27,044 nucleotides of DNA from Candidatus Bathyarchaeota archaeon (GTDB lineage: Archaea > Thermoproteota > Bathyarchaeia > Bathyarchaeales > Bathycorpusculaceae): NCBI GenBank assembly GCA_018396615.1, contig JAGTQT010000003.1:18156-45199 (forward strand). Direction: 5' to 3'. Shown in pieces: positions 16,798-23,067 of this stretch; the first letter of the stretch is position 1, and every line of letters starts with the position of its first letter. A program made the translations under genes and the position numbers. The notes beneath the pieces are model-generated. The model searched no databases, was not told the origin of the DNA, and saw nothing but the letters and a program-made list of their open reading frames with translations.

Positions 16798-17469
16798 ATG
16801 CGTGTTGCGGTTCTGGTCACGGGCGGGAAGGATTCTGCGCTTGCTCTTTATCATGTCTTAAAAGAAGGCCATGAAGTGAGGTGTCTGGCAAGCATGATTC
16901 CTCTGCATGAGGACAGCTGGATGTTTCACTATCCGAACATGTGGCTGGTTGATCTGTTTGCCGATGCTGCGGGTTTTCCACTTGTTAAGGCTGAAACAGA
17001 TGCTGTGGGCGAAAGAGAAGTTGAAGATCTAAAACGCCTAATAAGCACTCTTGATGTTGACGGCGTGGTCTCTGGAGCAGTTGCTTCAGACTATCAGAAA
17101 ACTAGGATCGAAGGAATCTGCAAGCAACTTGGCATAAAATGCTTAACTCCGCTTTGGCACAAAAACCCTACAGAAATCTTGAATGAAGTTCTGAGGCTTA
17201 AACTTGAGGTCATCATAACGGCGGTGTCTGCTTATGGCTTTGACAGAACATGGCTTGGACGCAAAATCGACGAGAAAACAGTTAACGATCTGGCAAAACT
17301 TAACAGGCTTTACGGTGTTTCAATCGTTGGAGAAGGCGGAGAGTATGAGACACTCGTGCTTAACGCGCCCTTCCTCAAAAAGCGGATACACGTAATCGAC
17401 GCAGAGAAAATCTGGAAAGGTCAAGGCGGCTACCTGAAAATTACCAAAGCAGAACTTCAAAACAAATAA
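16798..17469 (+). CDS. dph6: diphthine-ammonia ligase
   Basis: Dph6 performs the last, ATP- and ammonium-dependent amidation of diphthine to diphthamide on elongation factor aEF2. The start chosen is the ATG at 16798 (MRVAVLVTGGKDSALA), which places the PP-loop ATPase motif TGGKDS at residue 8, as in the family; an ATG at 16786 is a near alternative, and starts further upstream would overlap the reductase. Other signatures are the adenine-binding SMIPLHEDSWMFH region, VSGAVASDYQ and GEGGEYETLV. The length of about 223 matches archaeal Dph6. It lies 40 bases downstream of the reductase and may be cotranscribed. Its presence next to a translation operon suits its role. Confidence 0.93.
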   Translation: MRVAVLVTGGKDSALALYHVLKEGHEVRCLASMIPLHEDSWMFHYPNMWLVDLFADAAGFPLVKAETDAVGEREVEDLKRLISTLDVDGVVSGAVASDYQKTRIEGICKQLGIKCLTPLWHKNPTEILNEVLRLKLEVIITAVSAYGFDRTWLGRKIDEKTVNDLAKLNRLYGVSIVGEGGEYETLVLNAPFLKKRIHVIDAEKIWKGQGGYLKITKAELQNK

Positions 17470-17591
17470 CGCAAAACATACTTCTTACGAAATGTTAAAC
17501 CCCCATTGAGCCTATAAATAGGGGGCTACAGTCTTTTAGAGCAACAAAAATCGCCTTCTACACACAACATAACAGAGCCCTTTCGGAAAGG

Positions 17592-17600
17592 TTTATTTTT
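17592..17600 (+). promoter_or_regulatory. TATA box of the eL15 ribosomal operon
   Basis: TTTATTTTT lies about 100 bases before the eL15 start and predicts transcription initiation near 17620. That is exactly where the structured leader element begins. A second TATA-like element (CCTATAAATAG, 17512-17522) lies further up between short runs of C and G. Confidence 0.5.
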
Positions 17601-17619
17601 CCGCATACAGCTATCAATA

Positions 17620-17672
17620 AAGCCACTGGCGGATTAGCATCCGCAGGGATGATGCCGAAAGGCTGAACCATA
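17620..17672 (+). promoter_or_regulatory. structured 5' leader of the eL15 mRNA with kink-turn-like motif
   Basis: The leader holds a perfect 6-bp hairpin GCGGAT-TAGC-ATCCGC (17629-17644), then AUGAUGCC-GAAA-GGCUGA (17649-17666). In the latter, UGAUG and CUGA flank a 3-bp stem with a GNRA loop and can form the tandem sheared G-A pairs of a box C/D kink-turn. AGCC at 17621-17624 can instead pair with GGCU at 17661-17664, which would undo the kink-turn stem. This suggests two alternative folds. Kink-turns in archaeal mRNA leaders are known to bind L7Ae and repress translation. The stem outside the turn is only two base pairs, so the assignment is tentative. Confidence 0.4.
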
Positions 17673-17694
17673 AACAAACGAAAGTGAAAAGCAT

Positions 17695-18276
17695 ATGGCA
17701 TACAAATATATTGCTGAAGCATGGGCAAAACCCGAAAAATCCTTCCTCGACACGCTGATGCGCAAAAGACTTGTAGAATGGCGCCAACAGCCAGTCATAA
17801 CCCGCATCGAGAAACCAACCCGCCTCGACAAAGCAAGAAAACTAGGCTACAAGGCAAAACAAGGCTTCGTCATAGCACGTGTTCGCGTTCGACGAGGTGG
17901 ACTCAGAAAGGTTCGACCACGCGCTGGCAGAAGACCGAAACGCATGGGCGTCAAAAAGTTCAAGCCAGCAAAAAGCCTTAGACTTATCGCTGAAGAGCGT
18001 GTGGCAAAAAAGTTCCCTAACCTCGAAGTGCTCAACTCCTATTGGGTAGGAGAAGACGGACGCCAAAAATGGTTCGAGGTCATACTGGTCGACACTAATC
18101 ATCCAGCAATCAAAGCAGACGCAGACATCAACTGGATATGCCAAAAACAGCATAGAAAACGCGCCCTTAGAAGCCTCACAAGCGCAGGCAAAAAAGTAAG
18201 AAGCCTCCGAAGAAAAGGACGTGGAGCTGAAAAATTCAGACCAAGCTGGCAAAGAGGAAGCAAGAAGGAGAAGTAG
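17695..18276 (+). CDS. rpl15e: ribosomal protein eL15 (L15e)
   Basis: This 193-residue, very basic large-subunit protein binds 23S rRNA. It contains the family start YKYIAEAWAKPEKSFLDTL, the RVRVRRGGLRKVRPRAGRRP stretch, and VLNSYWVGEDGRQKWFEVIL, all typical of eL15. The length fits archaeal homologues (about 190). It is the first gene of an operon with eL13, a COG1325-like RNA-binding protein and two RNase P subunits. The leader carries a structured element that may control the operon. The start ATG is well placed against the family N-terminus. Confidence 0.97.
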   Translation: MAYKYIAEAWAKPEKSFLDTLMRKRLVEWRQQPVITRIEKPTRLDKARKLGYKAKQGFVIARVRVRRGGLRKVRPRAGRRPKRMGVKKFKPAKSLRLIAEERVAKKFPNLEVLNSYWVGEDGRQKWFEVILVDTNHPAIKADADINWICQKQHRKRALRSLTSAGKKVRSLRRKGRGAEKFRPSWQRGSKKEK

Positions 18277-18281
18277 CAAAA

Positions 18282-18527
18282 ATGCAGAATATCCAACCAA
18301 CAATACTCAAAAAAGATGAAAAAAAGCGATACGGAAAAGGCTTCAGCCGAGGAGAACTCCGAAAAGCTGGACTAAGCTTAGCAGAAGCCGTTCGCTTTAG
18401 AATCCGCGTGGACCCACGAAGGAAAACTGCCCATGAAGAAAACATTGAAGCATTAAAGGCGTTTTTCGAAGAGAAAAAGAAGTCAGCGAAGACTGCTTCT
18501 AAGGCTAAGAAAAAGTCTAAAAGCTAG
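18282..18527 (+). CDS. rpl13e: ribosomal protein eL13 (L13e)
   Basis: This 81-residue basic protein has the eL13 core YGKGFSRGELRKAGL, then ARFRIRVDPRRK-like sequence (VRFRIRVDPRRKTAHEENIEAL), and a lysine-rich tail. Archaeal eL13 is this short compared with about 200 residues in eukaryotes, and is found mainly in TACK lineages, which helps place the organism. It starts 5 bases after eL15, with GGAG upstream, so the two are cotranscribed. Confidence 0.93.
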   Translation: MQNIQPTILKKDEKKRYGKGFSRGELRKAGLSLAEAVRFRIRVDPRRKTAHEENIEALKAFFEEKKKSAKTASKAKKKSKS

Positions 18528-18556
18528 CCTGCCTTAACGGGAACTGTGGCTTAAAC

Positions 18557-19003
18557 GTGTCTTCTAAGGTTCCAATAGCCTATATAGATATACGAGTTTT
18601 TGCGCATGCAACAGAAGATCATGAAAAAGTCTTAACCGCAGTCCGCAACCTTCTGCCTTTGGAGTTTTTGGAAACGATCGAGTTTAGAACAGCCAACCTT
18701 ACAGGTTATCATGGAAACCCCATAGTCCTGTATAGTGCACGTCTAAAGGATAAAAACGCAGTTCAAAAGGTCTTCGAGAAAATTGCGTCAAGCATCGGCA
18801 TTTTAGATAAGGAGCTGTTGAGCAATGAAATAGCGCAGCATGTGGACAGTGGCAACCTCTATCTTCGACTTGACAAGCAATCTGCCTACCTAAATAAGCT
18901 TAGATTTCACCAAACCGACCCTATACATCTAAAAATACACTTCAAAAAACATAAACCCGAAGAAATCGTGGAGATCTGCAGAAAAGCAGGACTGCTACCA
19001 TGA
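18557..19003 (+). CDS. RNA-binding protein of the COG1325 family (exosome/RNase P neighbourhood)
   Basis: This 148-residue protein has an ACT/L5-like alpha-beta fold seen in COG1325: DIRVFAHATEDHEKV at the start, FRTANLTGYHGNPIVLYSARL in the middle, and LYLRLDKQSAYL, then HLKIHFKKHKPEEIVEICRKAG at the end. Members lie beside RNase P and exosome genes in many archaea and are predicted to bind RNA. The GTG start follows eL13 by 29 bases. The stop overlaps the start of rnp3 (ATGA), which ties it to RNA processing. The biochemical role is not established. Confidence 0.85.
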   Translation: MSSKVPIAYIDIRVFAHATEDHEKVLTAVRNLLPLEFLETIEFRTANLTGYHGNPIVLYSARLKDKNAVQKVFEKIASSIGILDKELLSNEIAQHVDSGNLYLRLDKQSAYLNKLRFHQTDPIHLKIHFKKHKPEEIVEICRKAGLLP

Positions 19004-19734
19004 CAAGAATCTATGCTGACCTGCATTTACGCCCGAACTTGAAAAATCGCGAGCAAGCATCAGCCTTGATAACTAAGGCTTTCCAGCTTGGCTACCGTCT
19101 CGTAGCAGCCACTCTTCAACCCAACCATGCAAAAGAGGAAATAGAGAAGCTGCGAAGTCTCTGCAAAGAGGCAAAGCTAGATGTCACCTCCAGAATTGAT
19201 CTCCAACCAAAGACACCGAATGAACTGCTTACCGCTTTGCGAAGGTTCAGAAGAGAATTCGAAATAGTCGCCGTGCTTTGCTGGTCAAAAAACGTGGCAA
19301 GACAAGCAGCCAAAGACCGCAGAGTAGACATCATAAACTTTCCATCATTTGACTATCGTCAAAGATTTTTTGACAAGGCAGAAGCAGAACTCGCTGCCAG
19401 CGGTATAGCAAGCTTAGAACTAGACATGGAGCCCTTGCTGAAGCTCGAAGGCGAAATGAGAATCAGACTTTTGTCAACTCTAAGAAGAGAAGCAGCTATA
19501 GCCAGAGGCTTTCGTGTGCCACTAGTTATTTCAAGCGGTGTCTCCGATGCCTTTCTCGTCAGAAAGCCAAGAGAAATTGCTGCTCTCGCAACACTCTTCG
19601 ACCTAAACATAGAGCACGCTCAAAAAGCTGTTTCAAAAATTCCAACGGCAATCGTAAAGAGAAATCGAGAAAAGCTTGGGACAAAGTTTGTCGCGCCTGG
19701 AATTCGGGTGATTCGGAGAGGAAAAGATTGCTAA
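19000..19734 (+). CDS. rnp3: RNase P protein component 3 (Rpp30)
   Basis: Rnp3 is the PHP/TIM-barrel subunit of archaeal RNase P, which trims the 5' leader of pre-tRNA. The 244-residue protein begins YADLHLRPN and shows GYRLVAATLQPN, VDIINFPSFDYRQRFFDKAEAELA, and a C-terminal VISSGVSDAFLVRKPREIAAL with the conserved barrel end. The length matches archaeal Rpp30 (about 210-250). Its ATG overlaps the upstream COG1325 stop, and its own stop overlaps the TTG of rnp2. Rnp3 and Rnp2 form a known protein subcomplex, so this overlap suits balanced production. Confidence 0.95.
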   Translation: MTRIYADLHLRPNLKNREQASALITKAFQLGYRLVAATLQPNHAKEEIEKLRSLCKEAKLDVTSRIDLQPKTPNELLTALRRFRREFEIVAVLCWSKNVARQAAKDRRVDIINFPSFDYRQRFFDKAEAELAASGIASLELDMEPLLKLEGEMRIRLLSTLRREAAIARGFRVPLVISSGVSDAFLVRKPREIAALATLFDLNIEHAQKAVSKIPTAIVKRNREKLGTKFVAPGIRVIRRGKDC

Positions 19735-20060
19735 AAAAGGTTAAACGCCGCTACTTAGCTCTATCCATCGACTCCCAGGAATCCTTCAGCTCAGACGAAT
19801 TCATTAATGTGGTTTGGCTTGCAGTGCAGAAGCTTTTCGGCGAATACGGTGCAAGCCAGACGGGTTTAAGGCTTATAGACTATGATGCTGGTAGCAGGTT
19901 TGCTGTGATCCGCGTTTCGCATGCGGCGGTTGAGCAGGTTAGGGCTGCGCTTGCTGCTGTAACGGAAATCAGGCGTAAACCGGCAGCAATCCATGTCACA
20001 ACCATTTCTGGAACGTTGAAAGCGCTTTACAGAAGGATAAATTCTTTAAGAAAAGGCTAG
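19728..20060 (+). CDS. rnp2: RNase P protein component 2 (Pop5)
   Basis: This 110-residue protein is the Pop5/Rpp14 homologue and partners Rnp3 in the archaeal RNase P catalytic activation pair. The family start KRRYLALSID, the EFINVVWLAVQKLFGEYGAS helix, RLIDYDAGSRFAVIRVSH and the end VTTISGTLKALYRR are all present. The TTG start overlaps the rnp3 stop by 7 bases. In many archaea the next genes are the proteasome alpha subunit, SBDS and exosome subunits, but here the series ends and a small membrane gene follows. Confidence 0.95.
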   Translation: MLKKVKRRYLALSIDSQESFSSDEFINVVWLAVQKLFGEYGASQTGLRLIDYDAGSRFAVIRVSHAAVEQVRAALAAVTEIRRKPAAIHVTTISGTLKALYRRINSLRKG

Positions 20061-20081
20061 CTTGAAAAACATCACAAAGCT

Positions 20082-20095
20082 TATCTATATAGATA
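20082..20095. promoter_or_regulatory. 14-bp perfect palindrome, possible operator or TATA element
   Basis: TATCTATATAGATA is its own reverse complement. It lies 22 bases after the rnp2 stop and about 45 before a short open frame. It could serve as a TATA box, as a regulator site, or both. Confidence 0.35.
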
Positions 20096-20139
20096 TTAGT
20101 AAGTAAATAGTAGATGTAATAGGAAGCTTCACTAGGTCA

Positions 20140-20232
20140 ATGTCGAAAAAGACGCGAACTGAAGCCAAGGATGCTGATTCAGCTTGGTTCTCCGTAGCTT
20201 CAATCGCGATCTCGCTGACTAAGACGCCATAA
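20140..20232 (+). CDS. possible 30-residue peptide
   Basis: An ATG-initiated frame (MSKKTRTEAKDADSAWF...) of 30 codons follows the palindromic TATA-like element at a distance that suits a transcript start near 20115. A weak AGGAAG lies about 16 bases upstream. The hydrophilic first half and mildly hydrophobic second half resemble no family I know. It could be chance. Confidence 0.25.
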   Translation: MSKKTRTEAKDADSAWFSVASIAISLTKTP

Positions 20233-20264
20233 TAAAAATCCGTTAAAAGTTTACGAGACATGTG

Positions 20265-20567
20265 ATGTTAATGTCCAGCATTGCAAAGACATGCTTTCTG
20301 CTCTGGCTTGAGGTATTCGCTATTCCAGCCCTGCTCTTCTTTCCAACATTGTACATGGCAGTGATGAATGTTAATGGCGTATTTATCTGGCTATATATTA
20401 CTGCGGTCGCAGCAACACTTATTGCAGTGATCTATCTTACAGCCAAATCTCTAGAAGGTAACAGACCAACAGATCCCACGTTAGCAGCGTATAAAGTGAG
20501 CGAGCTGGAGCTTGCAGTCGCAAGCTATATTGAGACTGTGAGAAAACAGCAAAAGAGAAACATCTAA
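20265..20567 (+). CDS. small two-helix membrane protein of unknown function
   Basis: This 100-residue protein has hydrophobic helices at about residues 8-33 (CFLLWLEVFAIPALLFF) and 37-60 (IWLYITAVAATLIAVIYL) and a charged C-terminal cytoplasmic helix ending in KQQKRN. Possible starts are GTG 20262, ATG 20265 and ATG 20271. It sits after rnp2, where proteasome or SBDS genes would be expected in conserved archaeal gene order. No family was recognised; coding is supported by the coherent membrane topology. Confidence 0.6.
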   Translation: MLMSSIAKTCFLLWLEVFAIPALLFFPTLYMAVMNVNGVFIWLYITAVAATLIAVIYLTAKSLEGNRPTDPTLAAYKVSELELAVASYIETVRKQQKRNI

Positions 20568-20759
20568 ACTCTTCATTTTTGTCTGAAATTTAGGAAACTC
20601 AACTTCCATAAGCTGCTAGATCGCCTATCTTTCATAATTCGGCTTTTTTCTATTATCACCATAGATTAGCATTAAACAGCAAGTTATCAACAAGCAGCAA
20701 ACTTAATTTGTTTGAGCCAATTGCACAACACTTTTTTTTGGGAGTATCCTTCTCAATTT

Positions 20760-20824
20760 GGGGGATGATGTCGCCGTCCCAGACTGATATGGGAAAGATG
20801 AGGAACTCATGACGGACAGACCCC
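20760..20824 (+). ncRNA. C/D box methylation guide sRNA (predicted target Gm2251 of 23S rRNA)
   Basis: The element has a terminal stem GGGG/CCCC, box C AUGAUGU (20765-20771, one mismatch), D' CUGA (20784-20787, perfect), C' AAGAUGA (20795-20801, one mismatch) and D CAGA (20817-20820, one mismatch), with guides of about 12-15 bases and a 7-base D'-C' spacer: the layout of archaeal C/D sRNAs. By the N+5 rule, the D' guide GCCGUCCCAG pairs with CUGGGGCGGY of the 23S P-loop and selects G2251 (E. coli numbering), a widely methylated base. The D guide CUCAUGACGG pairs with CCGUCGUGAG near U2593. Each pairing has a G-U wobble. Target sequences are from memory. Confidence 0.82.
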
Positions 20825-20844
20825 TTTTCACTCTGTTCCTTTAA

Positions 20845-21534
20845 CTAAAGACGGAAAAGCGCTTCCCTCTGCTTCTTTCTCCAGCGTCCAAAAGTCAAAC
20901 CCAACACAGCTCCAGCTACAAACCCACCTATGTGCGCCCAGTAAGCAATCCCGCCTGAAACATCAAAGTACACAGAAAGCCACTGCATGACAAACCAGAA
21001 ACCCAGAAAGAAAAGCGCTGGAATAGGAAGTATGACAAAGGAAACAAACGTCAAAACCCGCGCCTTCGGATAGAGCACAAAATAAGCGCCTAGAACGCCG
21101 GATATCGCGCCAGACGCGCCAACCACCCCCTCCAATAGGCTTCCACTGTTAGGCAAGCCAAAAACAATACTAGAGATATGCGCAAATGCAGCTGCCAGCC
21201 CACAGACAAGATAGAATCCTAGATAGCTAAAATGTCCCATCGCGTCCTCAATGTTGTCTCCGAAGATGAAGAGGAAAAGCATGTTGCTGAATAGGTGAAA
21301 CCAGTTTGCATGCATGAACATCGAAGTAAACAAAGTATAGTAGTTTACCCCTTCAATGATTTCGTAAGGAAACATTATAAACCGCTGCTCAATGACAGCT
21401 GCAAATCTGCTATCGAGAAAAATGTTTTCAGCCGAAAGCCAGTAAACAACAAAAATCAAAATATTCGCAATAAGCAGCAACCGATTTACATGAGGCGTTG
21501 TGACAGAGCGATTTAGATCCCTGATGGGAAGCAA
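20845..21534 (-). CDS. rhomboid family intramembrane serine protease
   Basis: This 229-residue, six-helix membrane protease cleaves membrane helices. The catalytic serine is S141 in GASGAISG and the histidine is H201 in AHIGG. The oxyanion-hole region is HANWFHLFSNMLFLF at about 75-89, with H80 and N84. An L1-loop-like stretch (YTLFTSMFMHANW) precedes it. All key residues are present, so it should be active. The TTG start fits the common family opening (MLPIRDLN). A TATA box (GGTTATATAGTATAAG) lies about 35 bases upstream on the minus strand. No substrate is evident in the window. Confidence 0.95.
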   Translation of the reverse strand: MLPIRDLNRSVTTPHVNRLLLIANILIFVVYWLSAENIFLDSRFAAVIEQRFIMFPYEIIEGVNYYTLFTSMFMHANWFHLFSNMLFLFIFGDNIEDAMGHFSYLGFYLVCGLAAAFAHISSIVFGLPNSGSLLEGVVGASGAISGVLGAYFVLYPKARVLTFVSFVILPIPALFFLGFWFVMQWLSVYFDVSGGIAYWAHIGGFVAGAVLGLTFGRWRKKQREALFRL

Positions 21535-21564
21535 TAGGCTCAGCTCTTGATAATCTGTTACATC

Positions 21565-21578
21565 TTATACTATATAAC
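21565..21578 (-). promoter_or_regulatory. TATA box of the rhomboid gene
   Basis: TTATATAGTATAA on the minus strand predicts initiation near 21545, giving a leader of only about ten bases before the TTG start. Confidence 0.5.
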
Positions 21579-21638
21579 CACAAACCCTTGCTGCACTTCA
21601 AAGACTAAGAAAGAAAAAAGATACCCAGTAAACCTCTT

Positions 21639-22007
21639 CTAGTGAAGCAAGCACTCAACCATCTTGCCGCACGTTAAGCACTCGTCTGGAATCGGCATGT
21701 TCTTCGGGCGCTTGTTCAAGTATCCGACAAAATGGCTACATCCAGCCTCCGTTGCAGACTTCTCAAAAGATCTCTTCGCCGTGTTCACTGTGATCCTCGG
21801 CTCCTCTTTTGCTTCCGCATCAGCCTTATTGACTTTCGTCATACATCTTGGACAAGCATAGTACTGCTGCACGTTCCCATTGGACAAAACAGTAGCAAAA
21901 AGAGGGTTCTCAAAGCTTTTCCCACATCCCTCACATCTGAACTCCGCATTGCCTCCCTCACAACGATGATCTCCTATGTAGGATCTAAACTGCTCGCTTC
22001 TCTCCAT
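21639..22007 (-). CDS. cysteine-rich zinc-binding protein of unknown function
   Basis: This 122-residue protein has CxxC pairs at residues 25-28 and 52-55, then a C-x-H (C90, H92) and a CLTCG motif at 110-114 with one further Cys at 119. The first two pairs would form one zinc ribbon. The second set (C90, H92, C110, C113) would form another. The middle (about 60-85) is charged and probably flexible. It resembles small conserved archaeal zinc proteins, but I cannot name the family. A strong TATA element (GGTTTATTAAATA, 22041-22053) lies about 35-45 bases upstream. Confidence 0.75.
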   Translation of the reverse strand: MERSEQFRSYIGDHRCEGGNAEFRCEGCGKSFENPLFATVLSNGNVQQYYACPRCMTKVNKADAEAKEEPRITVNTAKRSFEKSATEAGCSHFVGYLNKRPKNMPIPDECLTCGKMVECLLH

Positions 22008-22040
22008 ATGTACACTTCCGACATGAATACCAAATATTAA

Positions 22041-22053
22041 TATTTAATAAACC
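22041..22053 (-). promoter_or_regulatory. TATA box of the zinc-binding protein gene
   Basis: GGTTTATTAAATA on the minus strand is a close match to the archaeal BRE/TATA consensus and would start transcription about 15 bases before the ATG. Confidence 0.5.
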
Positions 22054-22108
22054 TTTTCGAACACCCGTTCAACAACCAAACAAGTCACCATCCCCAAAAA
22101 ACAAACAA

Positions 22109-22182
22109 TGGGCCCGCCCGGACTTGAACCGGGGACCTTCGCCGCGTGAGGGCGACGTCCTAGCCAACTAGACTACGGGCCC
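22109..22182 (-). tRNA. tRNA-Val (anticodon CAC)
   Basis: The full cloverleaf is visible: acceptor GGGCCCG/CGGGCCC, D-arm GTCTAGTTGGCTAGGAC, anticodon stem TCGCC/GGCGA around CTCACGC with anticodon CAC, and T-arm CCCGG-TTCAAGT-CCGGG. The discriminator is A and no CCA is encoded. There is no intron. The anticodon reads GUG valine codons. Confidence 0.96.
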
Positions 22183-22240
22183 CTATGCGCTCATAGGCTA
22201 GGATGTACTCTTTAGGTCTCATAATCTTTGCTGTAGATTT

Positions 22241-22435
22241 ATGGATATGTATTCTGTTTTCATAAAGCCTTTTTTCAGCGCTACCCACCTAAGCAAGGGT
22301 GAACGGACTCTGAGTACAGTAAAAGATGACAAAAACTCTAGGAAAAAGGCAGAGATCGATAAGGTCTCGATTTTACTGTGCTTTTTAATCTCTGCGTTGG
22401 CAAGTTATGGCATATGGCATTTTCTTCTCTTTTGA
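22241..22435 (+). CDS. small protein with C-terminal membrane helix
   Basis: This 64-residue frame has a charged middle (KDDKNSRKKAEIDK) and one hydrophobic C-terminal helix (VSILLCFLISALASYGIWHF), a tail-anchored layout. It ends 4 bases before the stop of the minus-strand 52-residue gene, leaving no wasted space. No family or clear ribosome binding site was found, so it may be a short accessory membrane protein or a chance frame. Confidence 0.4.
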   Translation: MDMYSVFIKPFFSATHLSKGERTLSTVKDDKNSRKKAEIDKVSILLCFLISALASYGIWHFLLF

Positions 22436-22439
22436 GCAT

Positions 22440-22598
22440 CTAGCAGTCTTTCACTGTTACGCTTTTTACTTCTCTGATCCACGGTATCCCTGTTTCCTCT
22501 TTGAGCCACTCGAGAATCTCCTCCTTTATGGCTTGGTTACTGTACTCTATGCTTTCATCAACAAGTTCAACTGTTATTAACGCTTTCTTTCTCTTCAT
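22440..22598 (-). CDS. conserved-looking small protein (52 residues)
   Basis: The frame starts MKRKKALITVELVDES and ends in PWIREVKSVTVKDC. Alternating hydrophobic and charged residues suggest a strand-helix-strand fold: strand KALITVEL, helix NQAIKEEILEWLKEE, strand VKSVTV. GGTTGATGAG precedes the ATG and could act as the ribosome binding site. Such small alpha-beta proteins are common in archaea, but I cannot name this one. Codon composition and amphipathic pattern argue that it is real. Confidence 0.6.
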   Translation of the reverse strand: MKRKKALITVELVDESIEYSNQAIKEEILEWLKEETGIPWIREVKSVTVKDC

Positions 22599-22749
22599 CT
22601 CATCAACCTTTCTGAGCCTTATGTGAATAGTTTTGGGCTTTTAAACCGTGCTTCCTTATTCGATCTATTAAAGGCTAGGATTCTGACTCCAATTCGACTC
22701 ATGAAGCCAGAATAAACCTTTTCTTTCAAACCAAGTCCAAGGCTATCAC

Positions 22750-22821
22750 GGGTGCAGGTTAAGGAATTTGTCTCTCCTTTCTCCCTTCAATCCTAACATC
22801 GAAAAATGGAAACTTGCACCC
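22750..22821 (+). ncRNA. candidate structured RNA with 7-11 bp terminal stem and oligo-T end
   Basis: GGGTGCAGGTT (22750-22760) pairs with AACTTGCACCC (22811-22821) with one G-U, enclosing about 50 bases. Inside, GTT-A-AGGA (22758-22765) can pair with TCCTAAC (22791-22797). Six T follow at once (22822-22827), as at archaeal transcript ends. The length is near that of a tRNA, but no T-arm or anticodon arm fits. No function can be assigned. It is intergenic, upstream of tRNA-Phe. Confidence 0.35.
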
Positions 22822-22844
22822 TTTTTTCTGCTCTAATTCAGAAA

Positions 22845-22853
22845 ACTTTTAAG
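22845..22853 (+). promoter_or_regulatory. TATA box of tRNA-Phe
   Basis: ACTTTTAAG lies about 35 bases before the mature tRNA 5' end and would give a short pre-tRNA leader for RNase P to remove. Confidence 0.4.
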
Positions 22854-22885
22854 CGTACTCATGCTCTCTTTTGGTAGCCACGATT

Positions 22886-22959
22886 GCCGAGGTAGCTCAG
22901 CCTGGGAGAGCGCTCGGCTGAAGACCGAGTTGTCGCCGGTTCAAACCCGGCCCTCGGCA
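22886..22959 (+). tRNA. tRNA-Phe (anticodon GAA)
   Basis: The acceptor is GCCGAGG/CCTCGGC, the D-arm GCTCAGCCTGGGAGAGC, the anticodon stem CTCGG/CCGAG around CTGAAGA with anticodon GAA, and the T-arm GCCGG-TTCAAAC-CCGGC. The discriminator is A and no CCA is encoded. There is no intron. It reads UUU and UUC codons. Confidence 0.97.
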
Positions 22960-23067
22960 TATTAAAGCTTAATTTAGACGTATTTGCATGAACAAACTCA
23001 CATTCTGCTCCTTTATCATTCTCAAATAAGTAATTCTACCGATAATCTGCTTTTTCGCAGCTTTTGC

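Noticed and set aside
17621..17672. cobalamin-riboswitch-like wording (AGCCACTG ... CCGAAAG)
   Set aside because: The essential upstream core (GGTGAAAATCC-like) and the B12 box end are missing, and the downstream gene is ribosomal. A leader kink-turn fits better.
17645..17676. H/ACA guide RNA reading of the kink-turn with an ACA at 17674
   Set aside because: Only about 8 bases separate the turn from ACA, too short for the lower stem and pseudouridine pocket.
17842..18303. 153-codon minus-strand frame opposite eL15
   Set aside because: It is a shadow of the strongly conserved ribosomal protein gene, produced by its biased codon use.
22750..22821. tRNA or tRNA pseudogene
   Set aside because: The 7-bp acceptor-like stem and length fit, but no T-loop, anticodon arm or D-arm could be found on either strand.
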